DNA of 64,000 nt from Ctena decussata (lineage: Eukaryota > Mollusca > Bivalvia > Lucinida > Lucinidae), in contig OZ022498.1 of the NCBI GenBank assembly GCA_963989385.1, positions 103,339,298 through 103,403,297 on the forward strand, given 5' to 3'. The position numbers were made by a program, and so were the translations under genes. The notes beneath the pieces are model-generated. The model was not told the DNA's origin, did no database searches, and saw only the letters and a list, made by a program, of their open reading frames with translations. Positions 31,275-41,023 of this stretch are shown piece by piece; positions within the stretch are counted from its first letter, which is position 1, and each line of letters begins with the position of its first letter.

Positions 31275-31343
31275 GAGCAAATAGTAAAGACCAAGATCAG
31301 ACTGCTTTTGTGAGCAGTCTGATCACGGTCTTTACTCTTTGCT
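31275..31343. repeat. Short palindrome, family C-like
   Basis: gcaaatagtaaagaccaagatcagactgc pairs across a short loop with gcagtctgatc-acggtctttactctttgc. Length and end motif resemble the 69-bp palindrome at 44504. Confidence 0.65.
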
Positions 31344-31963
31344 TATGTTCCAGGCTTTGTGGCTCGCCACCGGACTGTAAAATACACAGGTTGAGACCAA
31401 AGCAGAATTAGGTAATAAGTAAAAGTGGGCCAAAAGTTAGAATATTTATGGTAACCGGTCTTTAATGTATTTGCCAATGTATTATTTAAGCCGCCTACTT
31501 ATGTAGGCAATAGTTATGCCGATAAATGCCTCAAATGAATTGCACCAAATACAGTGTCCATTACATGAGGTGTAAATTGTTATTCATATTATCTTGTTTG
31601 CGGAAGGCTCAGCTGAACACAGAGTCAGCTATTTTCAGGAAGATTAACGAGAGGGCGTTGGGGTAAAAGTTCATAGAACGAGTTATATAGGCAGTAGAGA
31701 TCGTGCATTGTACTGTTATACGACAATAATTACATTTCCTTTGATTTTCCTTAGATTAATCTATTTCGGAGAAACAGTGTTCATACTTTCATGGTCAACA
31801 GCCGGTCATGCGACGTCATGGGTACGCAATGTCACATATAAAACAAAAGATGTCATTGGCTGTTGTAACGTTCCATTGAAAGTCACGTCATGGCGACGGC
31901 CGTTTCACGTTAACGGCTTACCTTAATGGTTAGTGACTGCTTTTCGTCGTATATTTTACATAT
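31344..31963. other. No recognisable gene
   Basis: The 72-codon frame at 31708-31926 is unrecognised. No repeat boundaries are identified. Confidence 0.4.
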
Positions 31964-32199
31964 GAGCCACGACACGAGAAAACCAACAAAGTAGTTATGC
32001 GCCCAGCGGAGACTTAGATCAGCATGGGCATCCGCCCAGTCTTATCAGACTCTCCGCTTGGTACTCAAAGGGTTGCTAAGGGTCTAAGCTACCATCATGC
32101 GGACAGCCAAGATTCTGATCAGACTGGGCGGATGCCCAGGCTGATCTGAGTCTGCGCTGGGCGCACAACCATATTGTTGGTTTTCTCGTGTTGTGGCTA
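31964..32199. mobile_element. Family A MITE with exact ATAT duplication
   Basis: 236 bp, GAGCCACGACACGAG to ttgtggcta (last base changed). ATAT lies on both sides (31960-31963, 32200-32203). Confidence 0.92.
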
Positions 32200-32344
32200 A
32201 TATATTGCTCTTAAAAATCGAGAATTATGCTCAAAATAATTTAAAAATTAAATGTAGTACATATGAGAGAAATTTCATGTTTCCTTCCAGCATCACTTAC
32301 TTTGCATGTAACCCATTGTGTTCATACTTCCATGAACATCGGAA

Positions 32345-32600
32345 AAAATGAAGTTTTATTTCTTAAATATAGTCCCCATTTACCTCAATACACTGGCCCA
32401 CATTTCCTTCAGACTGCCTTTACATTAAAAATAGAAGCCTTCAATTTGTCCTGAAACCATGTAGTAGCCTTCAGTTCATCATCATCAGGATGTCTGGTTC
32501 CACGCAAATGTGCTTTCAAATTTCTAGAGAGGTGATAATCACTGGGGTCCAGATCTGAACTGTAGGGTGAGTGAATAAGTTGCTTACTTTTGCGAATAGG
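32345..32600 (-). pseudogene. mariner-family transposase, C-terminal remnant
   Basis: The minus strand reads SPYSSDLDPSDYHLSRNLKA, then HLRGTRHPDDDELKATTWFQ, from about 32575 to 32420. This matches the C-terminal region of mariner transposases, where PYSPDLAPSDYHLF carries the third catalytic Asp of the D,D34D triad. Further on, after an in-frame stop and a frameshift, EMWA and then CIEVNGDYI are readable near 32360-32410, matching the usual RWxKCIxxxGDYI end. The first two catalytic Asp residues and the DNA-binding domain are not found upstream, and no terminal repeats are seen. It is a dead fragment of an autonomous mariner, about 80 codons of a protein normally near 340. Confidence 0.82.
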
Positions 32601-32625
32601 AGCTTCATCGGCTTATGGAGAACTT

Positions 32626-33366
32626 TATTGCTGCCCTAAACTCAAAACTTTGGTTTTACATCATTACTTGATGGTTAGTAATTTACAATGTCTCTGAGGC
32701 CCACACTGAGATATTGTGACAATTAAACTTGATATGAACTAGTGAGCTGTTGCCTTGTATTTTTCTGCATGCACAAAAATGGGTGTATTATTTATATATT
32801 AAATGTAGGATTATGAACAAATAGATTTTATCACAGGCTAAACTAATTTTCAAGGTCTCTGGACGGTCTTGTTTCGGATTCCTCTGAATAGAACTATTTA
32901 TTTGCCAATTTCTGGTGATGTCTTGCTCGATAACTCTTGTAATCAATGACTGTATACAGCAGATGTCTGGAACAATGTTCCGCAATGTACTTACTGTATG
33001 TATTTTGCCGACAATATCTCATATTATCTGGCGTATTAAATACTCGATTTGTTTCCAAACCATTTGTATGGTGTATGGATACGCCGCAGTGCGTGTAGCC
33101 ATTTTTACAAAGGTAAACGACTCTTATGACTTGTTTGCTGACCTGCACGAAGTAGGCTTTCCAAAATGCAGTCTGCTCTTAATAGAAAAAGTTGGCTCCT
33201 AGATACGCAATTTCTCCTAGAGAAGCACATTAAGAACGACGGCGAAAAAAATGGAAATAGGCAGAGTTGCTACCAGTTACAGTGTATGCATCCACCATAG
33301 TTTTCTCACAACCAAGGCCAGACCAGTAATTTTAATAAAGGAATTCTACCATTTAAATATACTAAG
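32626..33366. other. Unassigned, with a family K remnant
   Basis: acaaaggtaaacgactcttatgacttgtttgctgacctgc at 33108-33147 and a weak hairpin near 33190-33230 are family K. Overlapping 84-95 codon frames on both strands (32894-33202) look like chance. Confidence 0.4.
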
Positions 33367-34560
33367 GAGACGTTCTCAGTTAAGCTGGGCCATTAGCTAT
33401 TATTTTTGTCCTTCGTATTGCCTTTCTTTAAATTACAAAATAACGGTCCTGTTTACCCTCTGACAAGTTGTCCTCTGTCTAAAGAAGTAGATAAAAGTAC
33501 CAAGACATTCATGCGTTTTGTTAGACATATTTAACACTGGTTCGAATAATGATACCCTGGTTTAAAATGCGCCGTTTTTAAATGTCGCAATATTGCCGTT
33601 GCATAGATATGAACGCCGCACGGCTAAAAAAGATAAATAACTGTTGAAAATCGAGTTCCATTATTAAATTCGGGTGATTTTTTTACATATTTCTCCGCTT
33701 AAACACTATCTAAAGGGTAGTTTTTGCTACGAAATGAGACTGGGAACTAATGTAGCAAATTTTATGTAACCTACGTCACAGCGGTAAATTCGTGATATAT
33801 GTATTAACTAAAATGCCCCGGCATCATAAAACTTGCAAGATCACACGAAGAAATATGTGTTCCTCAATATCTTATATCATTTGTGCAAATTTGCACAATT
33901 TTGTATATTTTACTCGACTTCAAAATACATTACCCCAGCATTTTTCTGCCGGTAAGAATGTAACCTTACGTCACGGGCTTTTCTTAAAACTGAGCAAAGC
34001 AATCGCTCTGAAACTCATGTGCAAAATCCTGCCAAGTAACAGCTACAAGATGGTGTGCTTAGATTTCATGCACTGAAACATTAAATGATATAAAAACGTT
34101 AAAATGTGTGCACTGTAACCTACGTCACACGTAACCTACGTCACAACGTCACAAAGGCCACGTTTTGAAAGCGTTGACGTCATTTGATTAAGCAGCGCTT
34201 CATAGAAAACCCCTTTCTTCCAAAAAAGCAAAGAAAAACATTTTAAATTGAAACCAGCCAAGATAATTAAATGTCAGTAGATTAGTAAATGTGCAATGCT
34301 ACGCATGTCAAAGAAATCGTATGCGACATCGTCTTTCAACGTATCTTAATAACGTCATAAAATACGCCGTTTCTAATTGTTAGGGTATGTCTCTAAACAT
34401 GGTTGGTATTCCATAATCTAAAACTATTATCTGAAAATATTTCAAAGATTCGAAGCAGATATAATGAGCATTATGTTATTGGTTTTTTCATGAATTCTGG
34501 AATGGTTGTATATATGGCCATTTTTGTCCGCGAATGGCCCAGCTTAACTGAGAACGTCTC
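33367..34560 (+). mobile_element. Family F element, unsplit copy with TAAG duplication
   Basis: 1194 bp between GAGACGTTCTCAGTTAAGCT and its complement, with TAAG at 33363-33366 and 34561-34564. It is the empty-site reference for element G: the sequence around 34030-34045 (atcctgccaagtaacagc) is continuous where the 14438-19302 copy is split. The repeated motif TGTAACCTACGTCACA is at about 33765 and 34115-34146. Frames inside are not protein-like. Confidence 0.9.
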
Positions 34561-34564
34561 TAAG

Positions 34565-36492
34565 ACGCGTGTTGGTGTTAAGTCTGACATTTTTCTTTAT
34601 TTTCCTATATAGTTCTATCGTGCGGCCACATTATGCCTTCTTGTGAAGGATGATTAGGATAAGCTAAAAATCATAGAAACCCATCCTCACCGGAGTTCTG
34701 AGTTTAAAATTTATTTTTTATACTACACTATAAGATTTATCTACATATGACTTCCTGTCTGCACGAAGCAATGTCCCTGACAATATTTCGAAAGGTAGGT
34801 TCATATCAAAATTACAGTGCCACACAATTAGCTCTGACGTCATGTGCACTGAATTGCTTCAGAAAATAATGCGCTTTGATATTGAGGATAGTTTCAAGGA
34901 CAATGCTTAAAACAGAAAATATTCGGAAATCGGCTTCTCAGCTGTCATTAGTCTGAAAAACCGTAACAAAGCGGAAGTGCTTTAAGATAACCCTCTACAC
35001 AAGCAGTATTATTGTGCTAATCCGTTCAGAGCTTGGCTGCTATTGCGACTTTGTTACTCTTGACTGCCTATGGAAAAATTAAAATTGGCTGTTGGCTGCA
35101 GCAATGCCGACGGTTTAGTTTAAACTTTATTTCTTTGTATAAATTTTATGAAATTACAGAATATTCCAATACAACGTAATCTGAAGTACAATATAATACA
35201 AATGGGATTCAGAAAGATGTCTTAGACTTATGTTTATCTGTATACCATTTTGCAATAACATTACCTTCGAAACGACCGGTGATTTGAACTAACATCTAGA
35301 ACCAAAGCTTTTCTGTTATATCAAAAGATACACACAGAAAGAAAATGAAATTTGTAGATATACATTTGCACACCTGTTGCACAGACCATCCTGACTAGAC
35401 CTCATGCAGGTAAGACTATCTTATGATCATACTTTTTTTTCTTTTTTTCTTTTTTAAGTTTCATATCGTGACAAAAAATCTCATTATAGTTGGCGCCCGC
35501 AGTATATACGAGTGCTGTGCAGAAAGCTCAGATCATCGTCGCATAACTTTGTTTAGCGGCATGCTGGGAACAAATGGTTTGCATGTGTTTAAAGCACTAC
35601 ATTTTGCCTTTACAGTGATACCAAACACTATACAAAGATACATTTTCTTATTGAGGTATAACGAATTTTATTAGGCCCCTGTCATACCACAGGGATAAGT
35701 TCATTATGTAAATTTATTTTCAGTGTGTCATTCGAGTTACAAATCATTGTAAATACAAAATGATTTTTGTCAGCTGTTTGTCAGTCGTTGCCTTCAATAT
35801 CCGATTAAAAGTTACAAGGCTAAAGAACGTTACCGATTCACTCCTTGCAACGCAATGCGCAGTTCTAATGACGTTACTGAAATCGACGTCAACGTCATTT
35901 TCTAAGGCTGCAGCAACTTCGCAGTTTATATTGATTTTGAATTGGACCATGCAAAAGCTCTTCTTGACAAGCTTTTGAATGTATTTGTTTTAGTTACAAA
36001 ATCATGATAACTTTTGTAGAAAGGGGGAATTCGTTACTATATAAAATGCAGGTAATCCAAATTCACGGGAAAGTATGAAACCTAGATAAACATAATTTCT
36101 GCGATATTTACAGGACACAGATGCCTGGAGACTGTGTTTAAGCAACAATGATGAAAAAATAATAAAGACTGGTTATGTATTAACTATGACCTTCTAAAGT
36201 AAAAATTTGCAGTGGCTGCAGGGTATACCTCTTTCAAAGACATTCAAAAATGCGTCCTTTAGAAAATATACATTGCGTTTGCAGAGTTGTCCAGACATAT
36301 CACCGCTTTATATATTCTCGCTATCAGAATTTCTGTCTTTATGATGCTTACCAAAATATGACGTCACGAACAGAACTTTTTGAACAGCCCTGGTAACACA
36401 CGCATGACGTCGCATCAACAGCTGTGTTCTTATGACTAAACGTACGTACAGTGCAAATGGTTTGACAAATACCTCACAGAAATGTGATTTAC
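34565..36492. other. Long stretch without recognisable features
   Basis: AT-rich with CT/T runs near 35430-35460. Frames up to 83 codons (35423) are unrecognised. The pair 35744-35978 on both strands is chance overlap. No element ends were found. Confidence 0.4.
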
Positions 36493-36496
36493 ATGT

Positions 36497-36732
36497 GAGC
36501 CGCGACGCGAGAAAACCAACAAAGTGGTTGTGCGCCCAGCGCAGACTCCAATTAGTCTACGCATCCGCCGAGTCTGATCAGACGCTTTGCTAAGCGCTTA
36601 AAGGGTAGCTAAGGGTCTCAGCTACCTCTATGCGGACAGCGAAGACTCTGATTAGACTGGGCGGATGCCCAAGCTGATCTGAGTCTGCGCTTGGCGCACA
36701 GACACATTGTTGGTTTAGTCGTGTCCCGGCTC
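36497..36732. mobile_element. Family A MITE with exact ATGT duplication
   Basis: 236 bp, GAGCCGCGACGCGAG to gtcccggctc. ATGT at 36493-36496 and 36733-36736. Confidence 0.95.
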
Positions 36733-38054
36733 ATGTAGTATTTTACAAAAACTTTGGTCTTCATGCCAGCTTTATAATTGGCTGAGAAAATGATGAGAAT
36801 GGAAAAATATTTCAAAATATCAAACTGAAGTGAATTCACCATTGACTTTTAAACAGAAAATGAAAAGTTGACTTAAAAGGCTACATCATTGCAGACACTC
36901 CTTTACTGATTTATTGCATCGGTTGTCGTGGTACTCAAAGTGCTGAAAGTGAAAGAAATAAAACAATAATATTTCATGTAAGTAAACGACTCTTCTGCAG
37001 TAGAAACACAGTGGACAATCCCATTCATTCATAGCCAAATCCCATATAAGTATATTCGTGATATGAACATTGTTTTATGCTATTGTGACACCTGAAACAG
37101 AAATATGAAGTGTGTCATTGTTTCAGAATATTTACTTCTCATATGCACGTTTTTTTGTTTTAAGAAATTGGACAATTCTGAAAGCTGACCTATTTATTTA
37201 CCCCCCATTATCTCCAGTTGATCAGATATGATGAAAACATTTCTTTCCACATTTTATCTCCTTCAGTACTCGACAGCTGCCTCAAAAATTTCACAACCAT
37301 TCAAGTTTATTTCTAGAAATACGATATGCTAATTTGGAGATGTACCTGCAATGAAGCGGGATACGATTTGAAGATGCAATTATGTTCCCATCGGGCTTGT
37401 CAAACTTGACGTGGAGCATGATTGACCAAAATATAATTTTAGATTTTTTTTCCAATTCATTGCAAAATGAATTTTAGTTCCGACAACTAATTGTAAAGAT
37501 GTAACTAAAGCTGCGCCTGTTGTTGTTGTTTTTTTCCTTGTTTTTTTTTTAATGGAATGATTTTCATAGTAAATAAAGCCGTGACAGCCTGAATGTTATC
37601 AAGTAAATAGCTTCCATGGTTTTAAGTTGCCACAGCTGCTACCAACACCTGTCACAAGTATCTCTTATAAACATTGTTCTTTTAGGCATAGTCTGTTGGA
37701 AACTGTGTTTATACTCCTCCTTGCTAGCTTTTATAACAGGAAATGGTCAAACCCTAACATATTTTCTCTTTTTAGTGAAAAGACTTGCGGTGGGACATAA
37801 AATGCTAATCATGAGATATTTAATCTTGAGTCTATCTAAGCTCTGAGGTGGTCTGTTTTTCTTGGCTGAAATAACAGATTGATTTAAACAATATTTTATT
37901 CAAATTCTACATACATACAAGCAAACATACACAGCATTACACAGAGAATCTGAAAGATAACAGGGCGCTTATGGAGTTTATTTCTTCAAAAAAAAAAACA
38001 TTTTCTGAAAATAAAAAAACAGGCAAACTGAACTACGGTTGCTTGGTTGTATTT

Positions 38055-38057
<3 letters not shown>
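36733..38057. other. Mostly unassigned, with a family H fragment
   Basis: 37380-37440 (gttcccatcgggcttgtcaaa, acgtggagcatgattgacc) resembles family H array units. The rest is AT-rich. The 76-codon frame at 37616-37846 is hydrophobic and unrecognised. Confidence 0.4.

Positions 38058-38109
<52 letters not shown>
38058..38109 (+). repeat. (GA)n microsatellite
   Basis: About 52 bp of perfect GA dinucleotide repeat, the longest in the window. Confidence 0.97.
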
Positions 38110-38113
<4 letters not shown>

Positions 38114-38995
38114 TATAATAGTTAAAACATCTTATTTTGCTATCCGCTCGTAATGTCTTACTATTAGGAGTGTTATTTACGTTACTATTTCACGTTTGTT
38201 GTTGTTGGTAGGATGTGGAATTTGACTTTTATCCTGACCATTTCATTTTTAAACTTCTTATCTAGTATTTTACAAGGTGTACGCTATATCTTATTTCGAT
38301 CAAGAGTAGCGCTATTACTGGTGATAAAAGTTGCGTTCTGCTCAAATGTGTGCTTAGAGAACCTGAAAAAGGTTGCATAATACATGACTTATCATAAAAG
38401 CAGCATTTAAACAGCCTGACATCTGTTTTGTTTGTCACCTGCTTCCATATCCTTATTTTGTTTCCACTCTGCATTTATGCATGATTATGGCAGTCTCCTT
38501 CAGCCGATTCCACTTCTTCGTATATAGTCCCATTTGTACATACATGTAGCATGTACGCACCGTAGCCGATCAGCTGGTGATAAAGGAGGTTAACTAAATG
38601 GGAGATTATGTAACGTATTCCGATTTCTGAAATCTTACCATGCAAATAAGAAATAAATAGTTTGAAGCACTGAATCACCTTTAATTACCTGCCTCTGGTT
38701 CCTCAGCTGCATAGAAATTCTCCAGAATTTATTTGTATTGCATTTTACTTTGAGTGGGATTGTCCACCGTGAGTAGGGCCAGGAACGCTGAAACTGTAGA
38801 ACTATTTTCGAGAGAAATCGCATGTGGCCACCTTCTGTAAAACTAGCTCACAATGAGATACTTTAGTTTTTTAAGAATCGTCACTTTGTCGGCCCTGTAT
38901 CTCAGCTTCTATAAGCCTTGGGCTTTTGAATGCGCCATAATGTTCACGGTTACTGTACACAAGATAGGTTACAGTGACTGTAGAGAAATTAACAC
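38110..38995. other. No recognisable feature
   Basis: Short minus-strand frames (38262-38823), none recognised. Confidence 0.4.
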
Positions 38996-38998
38996 CAG

Positions 38999-39219
38999 GG
39001 GCCGTATTCATAAAACGACTTAAGTCGTTGCTATGCTGTTGCTAAGGCTAAATGTCTTTGAAGGAGATTCCCTACAACTATGAAATTTGCTCTGGAGGAA
39101 CAGTCTTACAAAGACTGTTCCTCCAGAACAAATTTCATAGTTGTAGGGAACCTCCTTTAAAGAATTTTAGCCTTAGCAACCGCATAGCAACGACTTAAGT
39201 GGCTTTATGAATACGGCCC
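38999..39219. mobile_element. Palindromic MITE with CAG duplication
   Basis: 221 bp. The ends GGGCCGTATTCATAAA and complement, the subterminal acgacttaagt and gttgctatg blocks, and the central hairpin gaggaacagtctt-acaa-agactgttcctcca all pair. CAG is repeated at 38996-38998 and 39220-39222. A 3-bp CWG duplication fits PIF/Harbinger-like elements; that is inference. Confidence 0.88.
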
Positions 39220-39420
39220 CAGGACATGTTGTCGGAGTTTGCACTGTATCTCAGATACCCTAAGCCTCAGACCTTTCAAACTTTATCGGTGCATGCATCG
39301 GATAGCTCAGGACGCCTCTCACAAATCAAGAAAAGTTTTAAATCATAGTAATGTGCCGAGGGGAGCAACTCTGGGTCTCTTGGCTTTCTGTCAGTTACGC
39401 TCATTTTTTTCCAAGCATTT

Positions 39421-39657
39421 GAGCCGCGACACGACAAAACCAACAATGTGGTTGTGCGCCCAGCGCAGACTCAGATCAGCCTGGGCATCCGCCCAGTCTG
39501 ATCAGAGTCTTTGCTGTCCGCATGTAGGTAGGTTAGACCCTTAGCTACCCTTTTAAGTGCATAGCGAAAAGTCCGATCAGACTGGGCGGATGCCCAGGCT
39601 GATCTGAGTCTGCGCTGGGCGCACAACCACATTGTTGGTTTTGTCGTGTCGCGGCTC
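39421..39657. mobile_element. Family A MITE with exact ATTT duplication (best-preserved copy)
   Basis: 237 bp, GAGCCGCGACACGACAAAAC to its complement with a perfect outer match. ATTT at 39417-39420 and 39658-39661. Both strands give open frames beginning MSRDTTKPTMW..., which recur at other copies; they are translations of the palindrome. Confidence 0.96.
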
Positions 39658-39661
39658 ATTT

Positions 39662-40243
39662 ATTTTTTAGTTTTAAATTCATAGCGGACTTCCGCAAGGG
39701 CGATCAAGCGTTATTTCATATTGATTATGATGTAGTCCTGACTTCGCAACGCTCATTAATCAAAATGTTCATTTTCAACACTGGCTTTCGCTGGGTTCAT
39801 TCATAATTAACAACCTTTACCAAATCCATTGCGACAGATGCGCACTTCTATATTTACATGTAGCTTCTTCAGTGTCGCTAAACCCCAAAAGTTTGCAGCC
39901 AAATGGCGATGGGAAGATTTCGGTAGGCAGCTGATATCCCTCCCCGAGTCATACACGCCCACCTAGTTCCTTATAAAACCGGCGTCTTCCACCGAGACAC
40001 CGCAACGCCAATGACCCGAGAAGGACAACATGCAACTCTTTTTCATATTGTTCAGTTCTCAGTGCTAACAGTGCAAGAGAATTCAGAAAAAAGTATGCAT
40101 TTGAATTGAAAGTGTACATCTTCCCGCCCAAACATTGATACATTTTCTTGAAAGGCAAACTTGCTGTTTCACTTTAACGTATGTGTACATTGCTCTCAAT
40201 TTATCCTTTAAGAGGAAATTTTAGATATTCAATCTGCAAAATT
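39662..40243. other. No recognisable feature
   Basis: The 69-codon minus frame at 39949 is unrecognised. Confidence 0.4.
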
Positions 40244-40253
40244 GGGTATAGGA

Positions 40254-40538
40254 GCCAGGCCGGGTAGCGCAATCGGTAGGGCACCTGACTCGTAAGTCAG
40301 AGGTCCTGGGTTCGAATCCCGGTCTGGCCACATACTTTCGTTTCTTCTTCCGCTGATTCAAGAAGGGCAGTTGTCAGTTACTGGCGAAAGTATGTGCACT
40401 TAGTACTGGTTAACCGCTTAGGAGGTCTAAGCCTGCCCAGGAATAGTGTGGTTAGGTTAACTGACCGTCCCGACATGACCTTAGTTGTTTACCGTGGACG
40501 TTAAGCATCAAATCAACCAACCAACCAACCAACCAAAA
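40254..40538 (+). mobile_element. tRNA-derived SINE-1 with 10-bp duplication
   Basis: The head (40258-40330) folds like a tRNA: 7-bp acceptor GGCCGGG/TCTGGCC with G-T pairs, box A TAGCGCAATCGG (40265-40276), a CTGAC/GTCAG anticodon-like stem, box B GGTTCGAATCC (40309-40319). The body contains the inverted gaaagtatgtg/cacatactttc pair. The tail is (CCAA)n. GGGTATAGGA is repeated at 40244-40253 and 40539-40548, the mark of LINE-driven insertion. Related to 17776-18054. Confidence 0.93.
40258..40330 (+). promoter_or_regulatory. Internal RNA polymerase III promoter (boxes A and B) of the SINE
   Basis: Box A TAGCGCAATCGG and a consensus box B GGTTCGAATCC are separated by about 32 bp. The anticodon loop is irregular (six bases by 5-bp stem pairing), so this is a tRNA-like SINE head rather than a working tRNA gene. 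Confidence 0.75.
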
Positions 40539-40548
40539 GGGTATAGGA

Positions 40549-40915
40549 ATCCGTTGTCTCTGTTCTAGCACAGGTATTATTCTATTTTACAATGCTTGTT
40601 TTACTCATGGGTTTTAGCAATTTAGTACCTCATTTGATAGCCATGTACATATACTGATATAGCCTGTCAAGCTCAAACCTGTCAGACGTCTTAATTATAA
40701 TGTATGCACCGGTAAGACATATTCACAGCATGATTCATGTTTTGCTGAAATACGTATAAAAATACATGTAAATCAAGATGGCTCAAAATTTGATCAGAAT
40801 TTCCGTTTTGTAATGCATTTTTATTTTCACATGTCCTTTTTACATATACATGATATATATTAGTAGGTTAGCAAACTGAAACATAAACACTGAACCTGAA
40901 TGAAAGAAGACTTAC
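40549..40915. other. No recognisable feature
   Basis: AT-rich, with no repeat ends seen. Confidence 0.4.
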
Positions 40916-41020
40916 ACCTTTTCGGAGGGAACGTGGTGGGGCGACGGACGATAAATGTTGAAGCGTTGATGCTTTGATGTACCTTTACAAAATGTAATAC
41001 TGCAGAATCAGAGAGAACAA
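40916..41020 (-). other. Candidate internal exon, unknown gene
   Basis: On the minus strand, a pyrimidine-rich tract (tttttttttcttgtttttcag) ends at 41021. 105 bp of open frame follows, then GTAAGT, a perfect donor, at 40915-40910 (an alternative GT lies 2 bp earlier). The frame reads VVLSDSAVLHFVKV, then HQSINASTFIVRRPTTFPPK. 105 bp keeps the reading frame, but the phase is +2. If read from the upstream ATG instead, MRNVFMVAGCIFFSCFSVVL looks like a signal peptide, though part of that would then be the pyrimidine tract. No family is recognised and no partner exon was found, so this may be chance. Confidence 0.25.
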
Positions 41021-41023
41021 CTG

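Noticed and set aside
39239..39659. Recurring open frames beginning MSRDTTKPTMW on both strands, as if a conserved protein family
   Set aside because: They map exactly onto family A palindromes at 36497, 39421, 53334 and others. The conservation is that of a MITE, the frames stop at or near its ends, and both strands give the same peptide.
40258..40330. A functional tRNA gene
   Set aside because: The anticodon loop has the wrong size, one D-stem pair is mismatched, and the unit continues into a SINE body and tail with flanking duplication; a sister copy shows the same layout.
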